From positions 1,054,001 to 1,118,000 of the forward strand of contig OZ244795.1 in the NCBI GenBank assembly GCA_965219925.1: a stretch of DNA of 64,000 nt. The letters run 5' to 3'. Every line of letters starts with the position of its first letter. The first letter of the stretch is position 1. The DNA comes from Bin87 sp965219925 (lineage in GTDB: Bacteria > Chloroflexota > Dehalococcoidia > Lucifugimonadales > UBA3495). The position numbers were made by a program, and so were the translations under genes. A model generated the notes under the pieces. It was not told the origin of the DNA and did no database searches. It saw nothing but the letters and a program-made list of their open reading frames with translations. Of the stretch, positions 6,688 to 14,759 are shown in pieces.

Positions 6688-6875
6688 GCATTTTGAGCCG
6701 GATACTCCAAAATAGCGGCTACCAAAGCGACAGTTTGTATTTCGCTTTCTATTTTCCGCCCGGCAAACCGCAGCGGATAATGCCCTTTCTGACCCTGTAC
6801 CTGCCAGCCGACATTGCCGCGGCCGAACGCACAAGAAGACAACGGCTGGTTGTGAACAACCCGCAAGAAAGGTGA
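6675..6875 (+). CDS. Small unknown phage protein (GTG start)
   Basis: A 66-residue frame from GTG 6675, preceded by GGAGGC, overlapping the end of the methyltransferase gene by 13 bases. It is basic and contains a hydrophobic stretch (FAFYFPPG...IMPFLTLYLPADIAAAE). Base composition is less GC-rich. No family is recognised; reality rests on the ribosome-binding site and tight packing. Confidence 0.45.
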   Translation: MGRISILSRILQNSGYQSDSLYFAFYFPPGKPQRIMPFLTLYLPADIAAAERTRRQRLVVNNPQER

Positions 6876-6880
6876 GAACC

Positions 6881-7144
6881 ATGACCGACGTGAGAACCGA
6901 AACCCACTGCCCGGCCTGCGCCCAGCCGATCTACTGGGAGATGCCCGCGGAAGAGCTGGCCCGGATCAGTTCGCACCTGCGCTGCGACCCGGACCGTTAC
7001 GGCTACGTCGTGGAGTACCGGTGCGCCTGGTGCCAGGCGACGCTGGAACTCACCCTGACGCGCGGCGCCGCGGGCCTGCTGTCGGGCACGTTGGCCCTGC
7101 CGTATGCGGGCCCGGCGCTGCAAGGGGGAATGGGATGTCGGTAA
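6881..7144 (+). CDS. Zinc-ribbon phage protein
   Basis: An 87-residue protein with two CxxC pairs about 38 residues apart (HCPACAQPIYWE and YRCAWCQATLEL), typical of a zinc ribbon. The ATG at 6881 follows an AGAAAGGTGAG stretch; a GTG at 6872 would add three residues. Function is unknown. It belongs to the run of early genes between the methyltransferase and the recombinase. Confidence 0.65.
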   Translation: MTDVRTETHCPACAQPIYWEMPAEELARISSHLRCDPDRYGYVVEYRCAWCQATLELTLTRGAAGLLSGTLALPYAGPALQGGMGCR

Positions 7145-7167
7145 AAACTGCCCAAAACGTCACAATA

Positions 7168-7188
7168 CCGGTGATAGCACATCACCGG
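7168..7188. promoter_or_regulatory. Perfect hairpin or operator-like inverted repeat
   Basis: CCGGTGAT and ATCACCGG form a perfect 8-bp stem around a 5-base loop, 32 bases upstream of the HTH gene at 7221. It has no T-run, so it is more likely an operator or an RNA structure than a terminator. Confidence 0.4.
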
Positions 7189-7220
7189 GGCTGGCCCCTG
7201 GTAACAGGGAGGCAAAACAC

Positions 7221-7799
7221 ATGCCACACGGCAGACCACACCGGGAACTCACCGAGGAGGAAAAGCTATACATTTGCGCCCACTACGCGGGAAGCCGCCG
7301 CAGCCTGCAGATGCTGTGCCGGCGCTTCGACGCATCGAACCGAACGGTCCAGCAGGCCCTCGAGGAGGGGGGAAGAATCAAACGCGGGCGCTCCCGCCTG
7401 TGGAAGCCCCAGGACGAGGAACGGATGATGGACCTGCTGCTGGAGCACAGCCTCGAGGAAACCGCGCGCCTCCTGGATCGCACGCCGGGCGCCGTGACCA
7501 CCCGCCGCGCCAAGGTCAACGGGCAGCTCCGCCGCCAGAAAGGTTTGTACACGGTGGCTGAGACGGCGGAGCGCCTGGGAGTGTCGGACGATTGGGTGCG
7601 GCACGAGATGACCCGCCGCCACGGGATCCTGAGGCCGCAGGGACGCCGCCACCGCTACGCGATGGAGCAGGCCGACCTGATCTCGGCCCGCACCATCTAC
7701 CGGGCCCTGAAGGAAAGGATGCGGGACATCCCGGGACGCAGCTTGACGGGACTGATTGAGATAATCGAACGGTGCTGCCGGGACGACCGCGAGGCCTGA
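7221..7799 (+). CDS. Phage DNA-binding protein with several helix-turn-helix segments
   Basis: A 192-residue basic protein. At least two HTH units are visible: residues about 10-55 (ELTEEEKLYICAHYAG and following, like small terminase or sigma-like HTH modules) and residues about 110-150 (YTVAETAERLGVSDDWVRHEM, a MerR/excisionase-type HTH). The ATG at 7221 has GGAGG 9 bases upstream; the longer frame to 7104 overlaps the previous gene. It could be a regulator of the adjacent recombinase or an origin-binding protein. A small terminase is conceivable but the position argues against it. Confidence 0.65.
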   Translation: MPHGRPHRELTEEEKLYICAHYAGSRRSLQMLCRRFDASNRTVQQALEEGGRIKRGRSRLWKPQDEERMMDLLLEHSLEETARLLDRTPGAVTTRRAKVNGQLRRQKGLYTVAETAERLGVSDDWVRHEMTRRHGILRPQGRRHRYAMEQADLISARTIYRALKERMRDIPGRSLTGLIEIIERCCRDDREA

Positions 7800-7988
7800 A
7801 TCGTATGGGATCTGCACCTATCGTCCAGACCGCTTTGTGCGGCCCGCCGACACGCATTTTGGACCCGTCCGAGAGCAGTTTTGAGTAGGGAATGGGCGCC
7901 ATGACGTCATGTTGTAGGTATGGGATCGCCGTAGTGGCGGGCCTTAAACACCAACATTTCGATATCACTTTCATGAGAGGTATCGACC

Positions 7989-8891
7989 ATGACGCCCATC
8001 ACCCAGCTGGCATTGGACGTGGCGATGAAGAAGTTCATCGCGGTGCGGCTCGCCGTGGGCGTGAGGGCGCCGGGCATCGCGCAATACCACTGGGCATTCA
8101 ACAAGATACGCGCTTGCGAGTACCGGCTGCCCACCACCCTGGACGTGCTGCTGCCGGCCCTGATGGAGGGCAACCTGAGCCGGGAATCGCGGCGGTCCCT
8201 GGTGAAGTGTTGGCGGGCCTTCTTCCGCTTCGTGGAGGAGGAGTACGGCCTGCCGTCGCCGATCCGGAGACTGCCGTCCCTGCCCGGGGCGACGCCGTTG
8301 CCGCGGGTGCTGACAGCCCGGGAAATAACTGCGCTGGTGGGCTCCTGCCGGTTCCAGCGGAACCTGCTGGCGATCCTGACGCTACTGGACACCGGGGTCC
8401 GGATCGGCGAGTTGCACAGCATGAGGAAGGGGGACATCGACGGGACCGCGCTCACCGTGCGGGGCAAGACCGACACCAGGGTGACCGTCATATCGCCGGA
8501 GATCGCCGAAGCCCTGGAGGGAATCGGGGACGACACCCACTACTGGGTCGGGCAGCGGGGCCCGCTCACCGTGTCCGGACTGCAGCAGGTCGTCAAGCGG
8601 GCGTTCCGGGCGGCGGGCATCGCCGCGGGCAAGCAGAAGAATGGCCCCCACACGCTCCGCCATACCTTCGCAACCCAGTACCTGCGCGGCGGGGGCGGGA
8701 TCTTCCAGCTGAAGGAGCTCATGGGACACGCCAGCCTGCGGTCGACGATGATCTACGTGCACCTGGCGGCCCGGGACCTGGACGCCGACCACCTGATCCA
8801 CTCCCCGGCGCGGACGCTGGGTCTGATCGACGACCTGGTCAGGTCGGAGCCGCTGCCGGAGTTCTACCGGCCGACCAGGAAAGCAGCCTGA
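7989..8891 (+). CDS. Tyrosine recombinase (first of two in the prophage)
   Basis: A 300-residue XerC/D-like recombinase. The N-terminal core-binding domain spans about residues 1-100. All catalytic residues are present: Arg in TGVRIGEL, Lys in RGKTD, HTLRH, MGHAS and the nucleophile Tyr in TMIYVHL. The gene lies in the early region about 5 kb from attL, not next to an attachment site, and a second recombinase sits beside attR. It may resolve phage dimers, invert a segment or be a spare integrase. About 190 bases upstream carry no gene but share a 14-mer (7878-7891) with the region upstream of the other recombinase. Confidence 0.9.
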   Translation: MTPITQLALDVAMKKFIAVRLAVGVRAPGIAQYHWAFNKIRACEYRLPTTLDVLLPALMEGNLSRESRRSLVKCWRAFFRFVEEEYGLPSPIRRLPSLPGATPLPRVLTAREITALVGSCRFQRNLLAILTLLDTGVRIGELHSMRKGDIDGTALTVRGKTDTRVTVISPEIAEALEGIGDDTHYWVGQRGPLTVSGLQQVVKRAFRAAGIAAGKQKNGPHTLRHTFATQYLRGGGGIFQLKELMGHASLRSTMIYVHLAARDLDADHLIHSPARTLGLIDDLVRSEPLPEFYRPTRKAA

Positions 8892-8907
8892 TGGCACAGG
8901 AGGACGC

Positions 8908-9171
8908 ATGACCACCATCCACACCACCCGTGGGCGAGCAACCGGAACGTGCATGCACTGCGGCGCCGAGCAACCCGACCATGAGCTGGCGATCTACCAT
9001 TCACGGGAGGACCTCAGCTGGTGGTGCACCTGCGAGGACTGCCACGCCAAGGCCCGGGTCCTGGTCCAGTGGTGGCAGCTGATCAGACTGTCCGAGCTCA
9101 GGACCGGGACCGCCTTCCCCTGGTGGTGGAAGCACCGCGGTGTCCGACTAATCTATACGACAAAGGAGTGA
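8908..9171 (+). CDS. Zinc-ribbon phage protein
   Basis: An 87-residue protein with CMHCGAEQPDHE near residue 15 and CTCEDCHAKA near residue 42, a likely zinc site, followed by a Trp-rich amphipathic region (VQWWQL, FPWWWKH). It lies 16 bases after the recombinase, preceded by a GGAGG. Function is unknown. Confidence 0.6.
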   Translation: MTTIHTTRGRATGTCMHCGAEQPDHELAIYHSREDLSWWCTCEDCHAKARVLVQWWQLIRLSELRTGTAFPWWWKHRGVRLIYTTKE

Positions 9172-9182
9172 GTGATTTTGCC

Positions 9183-10970
9183 ATGAAAACCAGAGAACGG
9201 ATCGACCTGGCGTCGATCGACGACAACCCCTGGCAGCCGCGGGTGGACATGGACCCGGACGGGGTCGCAGAGATGGCTGACAGCATCCACCAACTGGGGT
9301 TGCTGCAGGCGCCCCTGGGACGTCGGCACCCCGAGGTGAGCGGGCGGATCCAGCTGGCGTTCGGCCACCGCCGGGTTGCGGGCTGCCGGCTGCTCCACCA
9401 GCAGGGCCGCGGCGAACCCCACGTCGAGATGGACGTGGCCGAAATCAGCGACGAGGGCATGGTCGTCCTGGCCCTGACCGAAAATGAACTACGCAAGCAG
9501 CTGAGCCAGATTGAAGTGGTGCGGGCCCACTACCGGGCGGTCAATGAGACCCAGCTGACCGTCCAGGCGCTGGCCGACCAGCTGGGGATCGACCGTTCCA
9601 CGTTGAGCAACAACTTGCGGGTCCTGGACCTGCCCGACTTTGTGCTGGAACACGTGGAGAGCGGCGACCTCAAGATGTACGCGGCCAGGGAGTTCCTTGT
9701 GCTGCAGAATGCCGACCACGCCCACATTGAGGATATGCAGGACGTGGTCCAAGGGATCGTTAGCACGCACGGGCGAAAGGGTGCTCCGGACTGGAGCCGC
9801 CGCCACGTCCGGCGGTTAATTGCAAACAGAGTGTCCTACAACGAAGGGGACTTCCGGCCCCTGGGACCGCGGCCCATACACCATCACAGTGGCGCTTCCC
9901 GTGAGGCAACCTTCGACACCGCCACCTTTGCCCAGCAACTGCCCGACACGCTGCATACGATCCCGGCCGCCAACTCCCTGGACGAACATTACGAATTGCA
10001 ATGTGACTCATCACGGGTCTGGACCTGCGCGGTGAGGGAATGGCGCCGGCGGCAGACCAGAGCCACGAGGGAGGCCACCAAGGAATCCGCGGCCACCGGC
10101 GGGAACTCTGCCGCGGCGCCACCTAAGAGCGCCAGCCGGGACAAGCATTTTGAGGTGGTGATGGCCAAGGACCCGGTCTTCAAGCAGGTGGCCGCTGCCC
10201 GTGAAAAGAAGGGTCCGAGTCGGCCGGTCAACGACGACGAACGGGCGCAGCTCGGCACCAGGGCGGACCTGCGGGACGTGAGTGGCAACACCGCCTTCTG
10301 GAAGATTCTGGAAAAGGGGAATCTGGATGGCCGTCAGAATAAATACGCCTGGAGTCGGGAAGGAGGAGGGCCGGTACCGCCGTGGTTCCCCGACCTGGAC
10401 GAGTGCATGCGGTGCACCATTGGAGCTGCGTATGCGAAGTCCCGCGACGGCTACACCCTGCGCGATGTCACGCTGGTCTGCATGAACCGGGAGCACTACC
10501 AGCAGAAACTGAACCTGGGAGAGGCCGCCTACCGGGGCACATTGCAGTCGCAAGAGGAGGAGATTGACCGCCAGGACGCCAAGTCGGTCAAACACCTGAT
10601 GCGGCAGCTGGAACCCCTGACCGACGACGCCTGCCTGGTGCTGGCTGCCTCGCTGGTCGCCGCCAACCCCGCGCTGGCCTGGACCAATCCGCTGGGGTTC
10701 TACGACGAGGACTGGAGCCACGAGTCAGGGCTGGGCGAAATGGTGAGCGACCTGCTGGGCTCGGAATCCCTGGTTCCCACCTGGAACGGTCGGGAAGGGT
10801 ACGGCCCGGTCATCAACGCCGACTCCATCTCAGCCCTGTCGGGGGATGGCGCCCGTAAGTTGACCGCCGCCCTGATGACCCATCACCTGCGGCTGGCGGG
10901 CAAGTTCGACACCGTTTCCCAGGGAAACGGCCACCTGACGGAGCCGGCGACTGTGGGGGCAGGAGAATAA
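9183..10970 (+). CDS. ParB/Srx-domain nucleoid-type DNA-binding protein
   Basis: A 595-residue protein. The N-terminal 110 residues match the ParB/sulfiredoxin-fold domain (IDDNPWQPRVDMDPDGVAEM, then a GHRR motif in LAFGHRRVAGCRL), which in ParB proteins binds and hydrolyses CTP. A ParB-type HTH follows at about residues 130-170 (ALADQLGIDRSTLSNNLRVL). The C-terminal 350 residues contain four or more cysteines and are not recognised. No ParA partner is nearby, so partition of a plasmid-like prophage is not supported; regulation or replication is more likely. ATG 9183 was chosen because the longer frame overlaps the previous gene. Confidence 0.85.
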   Translation: MKTRERIDLASIDDNPWQPRVDMDPDGVAEMADSIHQLGLLQAPLGRRHPEVSGRIQLAFGHRRVAGCRLLHQQGRGEPHVEMDVAEISDEGMVVLALTENELRKQLSQIEVVRAHYRAVNETQLTVQALADQLGIDRSTLSNNLRVLDLPDFVLEHVESGDLKMYAAREFLVLQNADHAHIEDMQDVVQGIVSTHGRKGAPDWSRRHVRRLIANRVSYNEGDFRPLGPRPIHHHSGASREATFDTATFAQQLPDTLHTIPAANSLDEHYELQCDSSRVWTCAVREWRRRQTRATREATKESAATGGNSAAAPPKSASRDKHFEVVMAKDPVFKQVAAAREKKGPSRPVNDDERAQLGTRADLRDVSGNTAFWKILEKGNLDGRQNKYAWSREGGGPVPPWFPDLDECMRCTIGAAYAKSRDGYTLRDVTLVCMNREHYQQKLNLGEAAYRGTLQSQEEEIDRQDAKSVKHLMRQLEPLTDDACLVLAASLVAANPALAWTNPLGFYDEDWSHESGLGEMVSDLLGSESLVPTWNGREGYGPVINADSISALSGDGARKLTAALMTHHLRLAGKFDTVSQGNGHLTEPATVGAGE

Positions 10971-10972
10971 CC

Positions 10973-11311
10973 ATGGCAAGCAAACTTGAAGCGGATCTGA
11001 TGGCGGCCGGTTATACGCCGGAGCCACTACACTGCGATGACGTGGCCATCTGGACGGGCTGGCGCGCGCCGGAGGATGATCGGCTGGGAGCGGAAACAAC
11101 GCCGTCCACCTACGAACGCTATTACGACCTCATCACCGACGCCATGTACGCTCAGATGGACGATTCGCCCTGGGATCGGGAGCACCATCCCTGTCGGGGA
11201 AGCGTGGGGGGCCGTTGCCCCGTCCTGTCGTCCTGGGTGACCGAGTACCGCGCCGTGCTCGATTGCTGGCACAGCATGTCTGAGGCGCCACCCGCTCCGG
11301 AGGGCCGCTGA
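10973..11311 (+). CDS. Unknown phage protein
   Basis: A 112-residue acidic protein starting two bases after the ParB-like stop. It is mostly helical, with no known motif; two cysteines (HPCRGSVGGRC) might join a metal site. Its stop overlaps the next ATG, so it is translated within the same operon. Confidence 0.6.
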   Translation: MASKLEADLMAAGYTPEPLHCDDVAIWTGWRAPEDDRLGAETTPSTYERYYDLITDAMYAQMDDSPWDREHHPCRGSVGGRCPVLSSWVTEYRAVLDCWHSMSEAPPAPEGR

Positions 11312-11658
11312 TGAACGCTAACGGCGTTATTTGCCACCGGTGTCTGGCTTCGCCGGGGCAGTTGTGCACGGAGGTATCTCTGCACGGGACCCAGCAGTTG
11401 AAGCAGGTCCACCCTGAGCGGGAAAACCTGGCCAGGCTGGGCCCTTGCACTCATTGTGGGGCAGCTGTCGGCGAACCCTGTTTCCACAAGAAGAAAGGGA
11501 TTTTGCTATATGAGCACTGGTCGCGGATGGAATGCCTCGCCGTCCGATGCGATTGGTGCCGAGCCTTGCCAGGAAACCTGTGTCTCGATGCGGCAGGGAA
11601 GGTTCGCGGTCCCCACAAATGCCGAGTAGATGCTGGGAAAGCCGCCGGAGCCCGCTGA
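11311..11658 (+). CDS. Protein with three repeated phage zinc-finger motifs
   Basis: A 115-residue protein built from three copies of C-x2-C-x5/6-G-x2-C: CHRCLASPGQLCTE, CTHCGAAVGEPCFH and CDWCRALPGNLCLD. Histidines follow each copy at a similar distance (LHGTQQLKQVH, KKKGILLYEH, KVRGPHK), completing a CCC/H zinc site. This matches the small zinc-finger modules seen in actinophage proteins. Three in a row suggests nucleic-acid binding. The start and stop both overlap neighbouring genes by one to three bases. Confidence 0.65.
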   Translation: MNANGVICHRCLASPGQLCTEVSLHGTQQLKQVHPERENLARLGPCTHCGAAVGEPCFHKKKGILLYEHWSRMECLAVRCDWCRALPGNLCLDAAGKVRGPHKCRVDAGKAAGAR

Positions 11659-11906
11659 TGGCTTCCACCGCCGCTATCGACAAACTACGCCGCCGCGTCG
11701 TCGACCGACAGGACGGTCTATGCCTGCGCTGCGGGCAACCACTGGGCGATGACGCGCACGTGGCGACGATCCGGCCGATCGGCAAGGGCGGCACGGTCGA
11801 CGCCGGCAACCTGGTGGCCACGCACTGGCTCTGCAGCATCGAGCCGGACCTGGCGCATACCAGCCGGGTGCCTGATTGCAGTTGCTGGTTTTGCATTGCA
11901 CCATAG
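11658..11906 (+). CDS. HNH-like nuclease, small
   Basis: An 82-residue protein with an HNH arrangement: CLRCGQPLGDDAHVATIRPIGKGGTVDAGNL..H..C. The HxxxIxP, the DAGNLV and the HWLC segments match the three parts of the motif, although the first His-His pair is not canonical. A final CSCWFC adds a second metal site. It begins at an ATG overlapping the previous stop. It is the first of two HNH proteins in this phage; the other sits beside the terminase. Confidence 0.55.
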   Translation: MASTAAIDKLRRRVVDRQDGLCLRCGQPLGDDAHVATIRPIGKGGTVDAGNLVATHWLCSIEPDLAHTSRVPDCSCWFCIAP

Positions 11907-11938
11907 ATTGGGGCGGAGCAGGACGCGGAGGTGAACCC

Positions 11939-12061
11939 ATGTTGAAAGTGCGGCGAGGGGTGTACCATCGTGTTCGGCGGCGACGGGACCGTAGAGGTCC
12001 TCTACGGGTTCCGTTTGAATTTGCGGGGCAGGAAAGTAAAGACGGAGGAAACAGCAAATGA
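11939..12061 (+). CDS. Tiny Arg-rich protein (tentative)
   Basis: A 40-residue frame with GGAGGTG upstream of its ATG. It is strongly basic (HRVRRRRDRRGPLRV). Its TGA overlaps the ATG of the next small gene. The left arm of a 21-bp inverted repeat lies inside it. Evidence is limited to the ribosome-binding site and the coupled stop. Confidence 0.35.
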   Translation: MLKVRRGVYHRVRRRRDRRGPLRVPFEFAGQESKDGGNSK

Positions 12062-12248
12062 AAGCCCAAATCACCATTGATTTAGTAGAAGGCTGGTTTG
12101 ATGACCCCACGGCTATCACCATAGAGGAGGTGCAAGAGATGGTGATGGATGACCCCAAAGGAATTCTGGAAGATGCCGATTGGGCAATCGTAGCAGACGA
12201 GGAAACTGAATAAATCTCCCTACTGCACCGCAAATTCAAACGGAACCC
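12006..12248. repeat. 21-bp perfect inverted repeat around a tiny gene
   Basis: Bases 12006-12026 and 12228-12248 are exact reverse complements, and further matches with one mismatch extend beyond. The arms are about 200 bases apart and enclose the gene at 12058-12213. The RNA could fold into a stem that encloses this gene, or the unit could be a small mobile cassette. Confidence 0.7.
12058..12213 (+). CDS. Tiny acidic phage protein
   Basis: A 51-residue frame with GGAGGA 8 bases before the ATG. It is very acidic and less GC-rich than its neighbours (WFDDPTAITIEEVQEMVMDD). The acidic, DNA-mimic-like composition recalls small phage inhibitors of host proteins, but this is only an analogy. It lies inside a 21-bp inverted repeat. 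Confidence 0.5.
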   Translation: MKAQITIDLVEGWFDDPTAITIEEVQEMVMDDPKGILEDADWAIVADEETE

Positions 12249-12301
12249 CTCTGCGACTGCAATTTGTATGTGGAATGCGTCTGCAAGGTTGAAACGGAGG
12301 A

Positions 12302-12781
12302 ATGACAATGCTGGAACAGAATGATCTGCGTGGCGCGCGGTGCTACCGCGTTTGGGACCGGGAACTGGCGGAGGCGTTCGACGGCCCACCGCTACGGGCT
12401 GTTGAGGAGGATCGCGCCGTCCAGCTGTGGCTGCAGCGCCAGGGGTGGCGCCTGCAATTCGACCCCACGGACATCGTGGTCAACGACTTCATGGTGGTCC
12501 ACCCCGAGGTTAATGGCGACATGGTTACGAGGGTGTTCGTCGAGAGCGCCGAGGAATGGGACCGCATTGATCACGACGGTTTCCGCGCCGGAGCGCCGGA
12601 CGAGTTCGATGCGCTGCACTTCATGCGCAAGCGCCGCGGCGGCGATGGCGTTCACGTCGCGGTAGTGGTGGTCAACCGGGACACCGGAGCGGCGTACGTG
12701 GAGATATTCACCCCGCAGCAGTTGAACGACGCAGCCCGGGCCGAGCCGACAACGGCTGGGCGTAGGCGCAGCAGCAGGTGA
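12302..12781 (+). CDS. Unknown phage protein, last rightward gene of the early region
   Basis: A 159-residue protein (or 157 from ATG 12308), preceded by GGAGGA. It shows an alternating hydrophobic/charged pattern consistent with an alpha/beta fold (LQFDPTDIVVNDFMVVHPEVNGDMVTRVFVES) and a basic tail. No family is recognised. It converges with the MT-A70 gene, whose stop lies only 15 bases away, so the end of the early operon is here. Confidence 0.6.
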   Translation: MTMLEQNDLRGARCYRVWDRELAEAFDGPPLRAVEEDRAVQLWLQRQGWRLQFDPTDIVVNDFMVVHPEVNGDMVTRVFVESAEEWDRIDHDGFRAGAPDEFDALHFMRKRRGGDGVHVAVVVVNRDTGAAYVEIFTPQQLNDAARAEPTTAGRRRSSR

Positions 12782-12796
12782 GGTGTAGCGAGCGCG

Positions 12797-13456
12797 TCAT
12801 AGCAACCTGCCTGCCTCAGTTTCCGCTGGAACTTGGTCCCCCCACGCATCGAACCCCTCAATCCGTCTGCGAGCGAACATATCTAGCCGGGGAGAAGGCG
12901 TAACCCTTCTCAGTAGGGCGTATAGGCCGTCAGGTTTCGTGCAATTGGCAATCTGCCGGCCCCAAGCACCAGGCGCGGCATTGGGGTTGCGGGGCGCATC
13001 CCAAAGGTTCGCCGTCCGAAAATCCTTTGTGTCTAAGAATTTAGGCCGACCCTGCCGCCCGACGATGATCGGCTCCATGTTGTAAATCGGGTAGCCTACT
13101 GGCTTTGGCCCATGCGGTTTGACCCAGGCCATCATGCACATGTATTCCAATCGCCACGAATCCAGCAGGTCAAACGCCGGACGCACAAAACGATTGATCA
13201 CCCATAAGAACACCAGCGCGTCCGGTTCCAGCAGGGACGGAATATCAAGGGCTTGCAATCCGGCCAAGCTCATCAACGGGTAATCGAAATCCTGGTGGGC
13301 CGCTTTTTTATGGCACCAATGGCCCGTGCCGCTGGTGCCACCCCGACAGCAACCAGCGGCAGGCCCCTCCACCCAGGTTGATTTCGGGAAGCCCGCAGAC
13401 TTCCAGGGCGGGTCGATCACGACGGTAGCGTATTTTGCATCTGGCAACGGTATCAT
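12797..13456 (-). CDS. MT-A70 family adenine methyltransferase
   Basis: A 219-residue protein with the DPPW catalytic motif of MT-A70 enzymes (VVIDPPWKSAGF), which transfer methyl groups to N6 of adenine. The family core follows: LFLWV-like VFLWVINRFV, then MMAWVKPHGPKPVGY. A short Cys/His-rich insert after the DPPW (GCCRGG...GHWCHKKAAH) is unusual and may bind zinc. It is the last leftward gene and, with the methyltransferase at 4933, gives the phage two DNA methylases, possibly to avoid host restriction. Confidence 0.88.
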   Translation of the reverse strand: MIPLPDAKYATVVIDPPWKSAGFPKSTWVEGPAAGCCRGGTSGTGHWCHKKAAHQDFDYPLMSLAGLQALDIPSLLEPDALVFLWVINRFVRPAFDLLDSWRLEYMCMMAWVKPHGPKPVGYPIYNMEPIIVGRQGRPKFLDTKDFRTANLWDAPRNPNAAPGAWGRQIANCTKPDGLYALLRRVTPSPRLDMFARRRIEGFDAWGDQVPAETEAGRLL

Positions 13457-13520
13457 GTGCAGTTATCTTGGTAATGCCCATTGCTTGCACGTCGCCGACA
13501 GGTCATAGCAGCCGGATTTG

Positions 13521-14714
13521 TCAAATGATCACCTCGCAGCGTCGATCGACGGAGTACTGCCCGGTGAGCTCACCCACCAACCCGTCGGTCTGGGGCTCCA
13601 CGAACGCCACCTCGGGCCCGTTTTCGCCCACCACGACGAAGGCATTGAAGGCGTGCACGTCGCCGGCGACGACGGCGCAGCAGTTGTAGCCGTGGTCGCG
13701 AATCAGGTTGGAGCGCAGGGTGAGCGCGAAGTCGTCGCAGTCGTAGTTGCGGCCGCCGCTGTCCCGGATGTACTGCCGCTGGTCAACGGGATTGGCGGCC
13801 AGGTACCGCGCCATCGCCTCGCGGCTGATGGCAACGATGCGCGAGTCCATGGTGGTGCCGCTGAACAGCCGGACATCCCGCCCCAGGGCGGACTCCAGCG
13901 CCGGCATCACCTCGTGGGGCTCGTAGGCGTGGGCGCCGTCGTGGACGCTCCACTGCACCTGCGCTTCCTCGTCGTCGCTGTCGTGCACTTCCCGTGGCTG
14001 TGGCGCCGGCATGGGCGGTGTGACCGGGTCCGGAACCGGCGGCCCTTCCTGCGTGTCCAGGAAGTAGTTCCGCAGGAGGTAGAGCTGCGAACGCATTATG
14101 CAGCGACGCGTCGGGCTGTAGGAGCCCTCCTGCGACTCCTCGACGATCTCGGGGTTGGTGGTCTCGACGACGTCGAGGAAGTCCTCTACCTCTGGATAGA
14201 ACTGGCGCCAGAAGGCGACGATGTTGACGTTGTTGCGGCGACACCAGTAGCGGATCACCACGTGCTGGTTGGGGTCGAACTCGTCGACCTGCCAGGCGTA
14301 GGACATGCGCTCCGGCGCCTTCATCCAGCCATGCCGCAAGCCCATCCAGTCAGACGGCACCATTTCCGCGGTGATGTCGCGAAGCTTGCGCTCGGTGACG
14401 TAGTCATCGTAGGAGCGCCCGTCGCCCCGGTTGCACGCCACCGCCAGCTGCTGGCCCTGCCACGTCATGTCGGCGGTGGGACCGCCCATCGAGGACCCGC
14501 CGCCGCCGCTGCCGTCGACGGAGATGCCGAACACTATGATGGGCAGGGGCGTGCGCTTCACCGGCGGCCAATCCGGACAGTCGACGGGGAATACATCGAG
14601 GCCGGCCTTCTTGACTCGTTTCACGTATTCGGCGACCTCGCGGTCCTGGTGGATGCAGCGCTGGTGCGCCTCGTCCCTGAGCAGGATATGGTGTGTGGCG
14701 TCGTAAGCGGTCAT
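13521..14714 (-). CDS. Unknown phage protein with a C-terminal transglutaminase/papain-like Cys-His signature
   Basis: A 397-residue protein directly downstream of the portal gene. The first 250 residues are unknown (Gly/Ser-rich segment at about residue 70, then Trp-rich sections). The last 130 residues have YDCDDFAL, then GDVHAFNAF and FVEPQTD, in the order Cys-His-Asp/Gln typical of transglutaminase-like cysteine hydrolases. It may be a lysin, a virion-associated peptidase or a maturation enzyme. No other endolysin was found in this prophage. A Pro-rich linker (PVPDPVTPPMPAPQP) separates the two halves. Confidence 0.55.
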   Translation of the reverse strand: MTAYDATHHILLRDEAHQRCIHQDREVAEYVKRVKKAGLDVFPVDCPDWPPVKRTPLPIIVFGISVDGSGGGGSSMGGPTADMTWQGQQLAVACNRGDGRSYDDYVTERKLRDITAEMVPSDWMGLRHGWMKAPERMSYAWQVDEFDPNQHVVIRYWCRRNNVNIVAFWRQFYPEVEDFLDVVETTNPEIVEESQEGSYSPTRRCIMRSQLYLLRNYFLDTQEGPPVPDPVTPPMPAPQPREVHDSDDEEAQVQWSVHDGAHAYEPHEVMPALESALGRDVRLFSGTTMDSRIVAISREAMARYLAANPVDQRQYIRDSGGRNYDCDDFALTLRSNLIRDHGYNCCAVVAGDVHAFNAFVVVGENGPEVAFVEPQTDGLVGELTGQYSVDRRCEVII

Positions 14715-14759
14715 GATCTAACCTCCAATGCTGTGTTTCGTTGCTTGCGCATCAGCGCC

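Noticed and set aside
9183..10970. ParB-like protein as evidence that the element is a plasmid-prophage with a partition system
   Set aside because: No ParA-type ATPase and no parS-like repeats are nearby, and the element is integrated at a tRNA with clean att sites.
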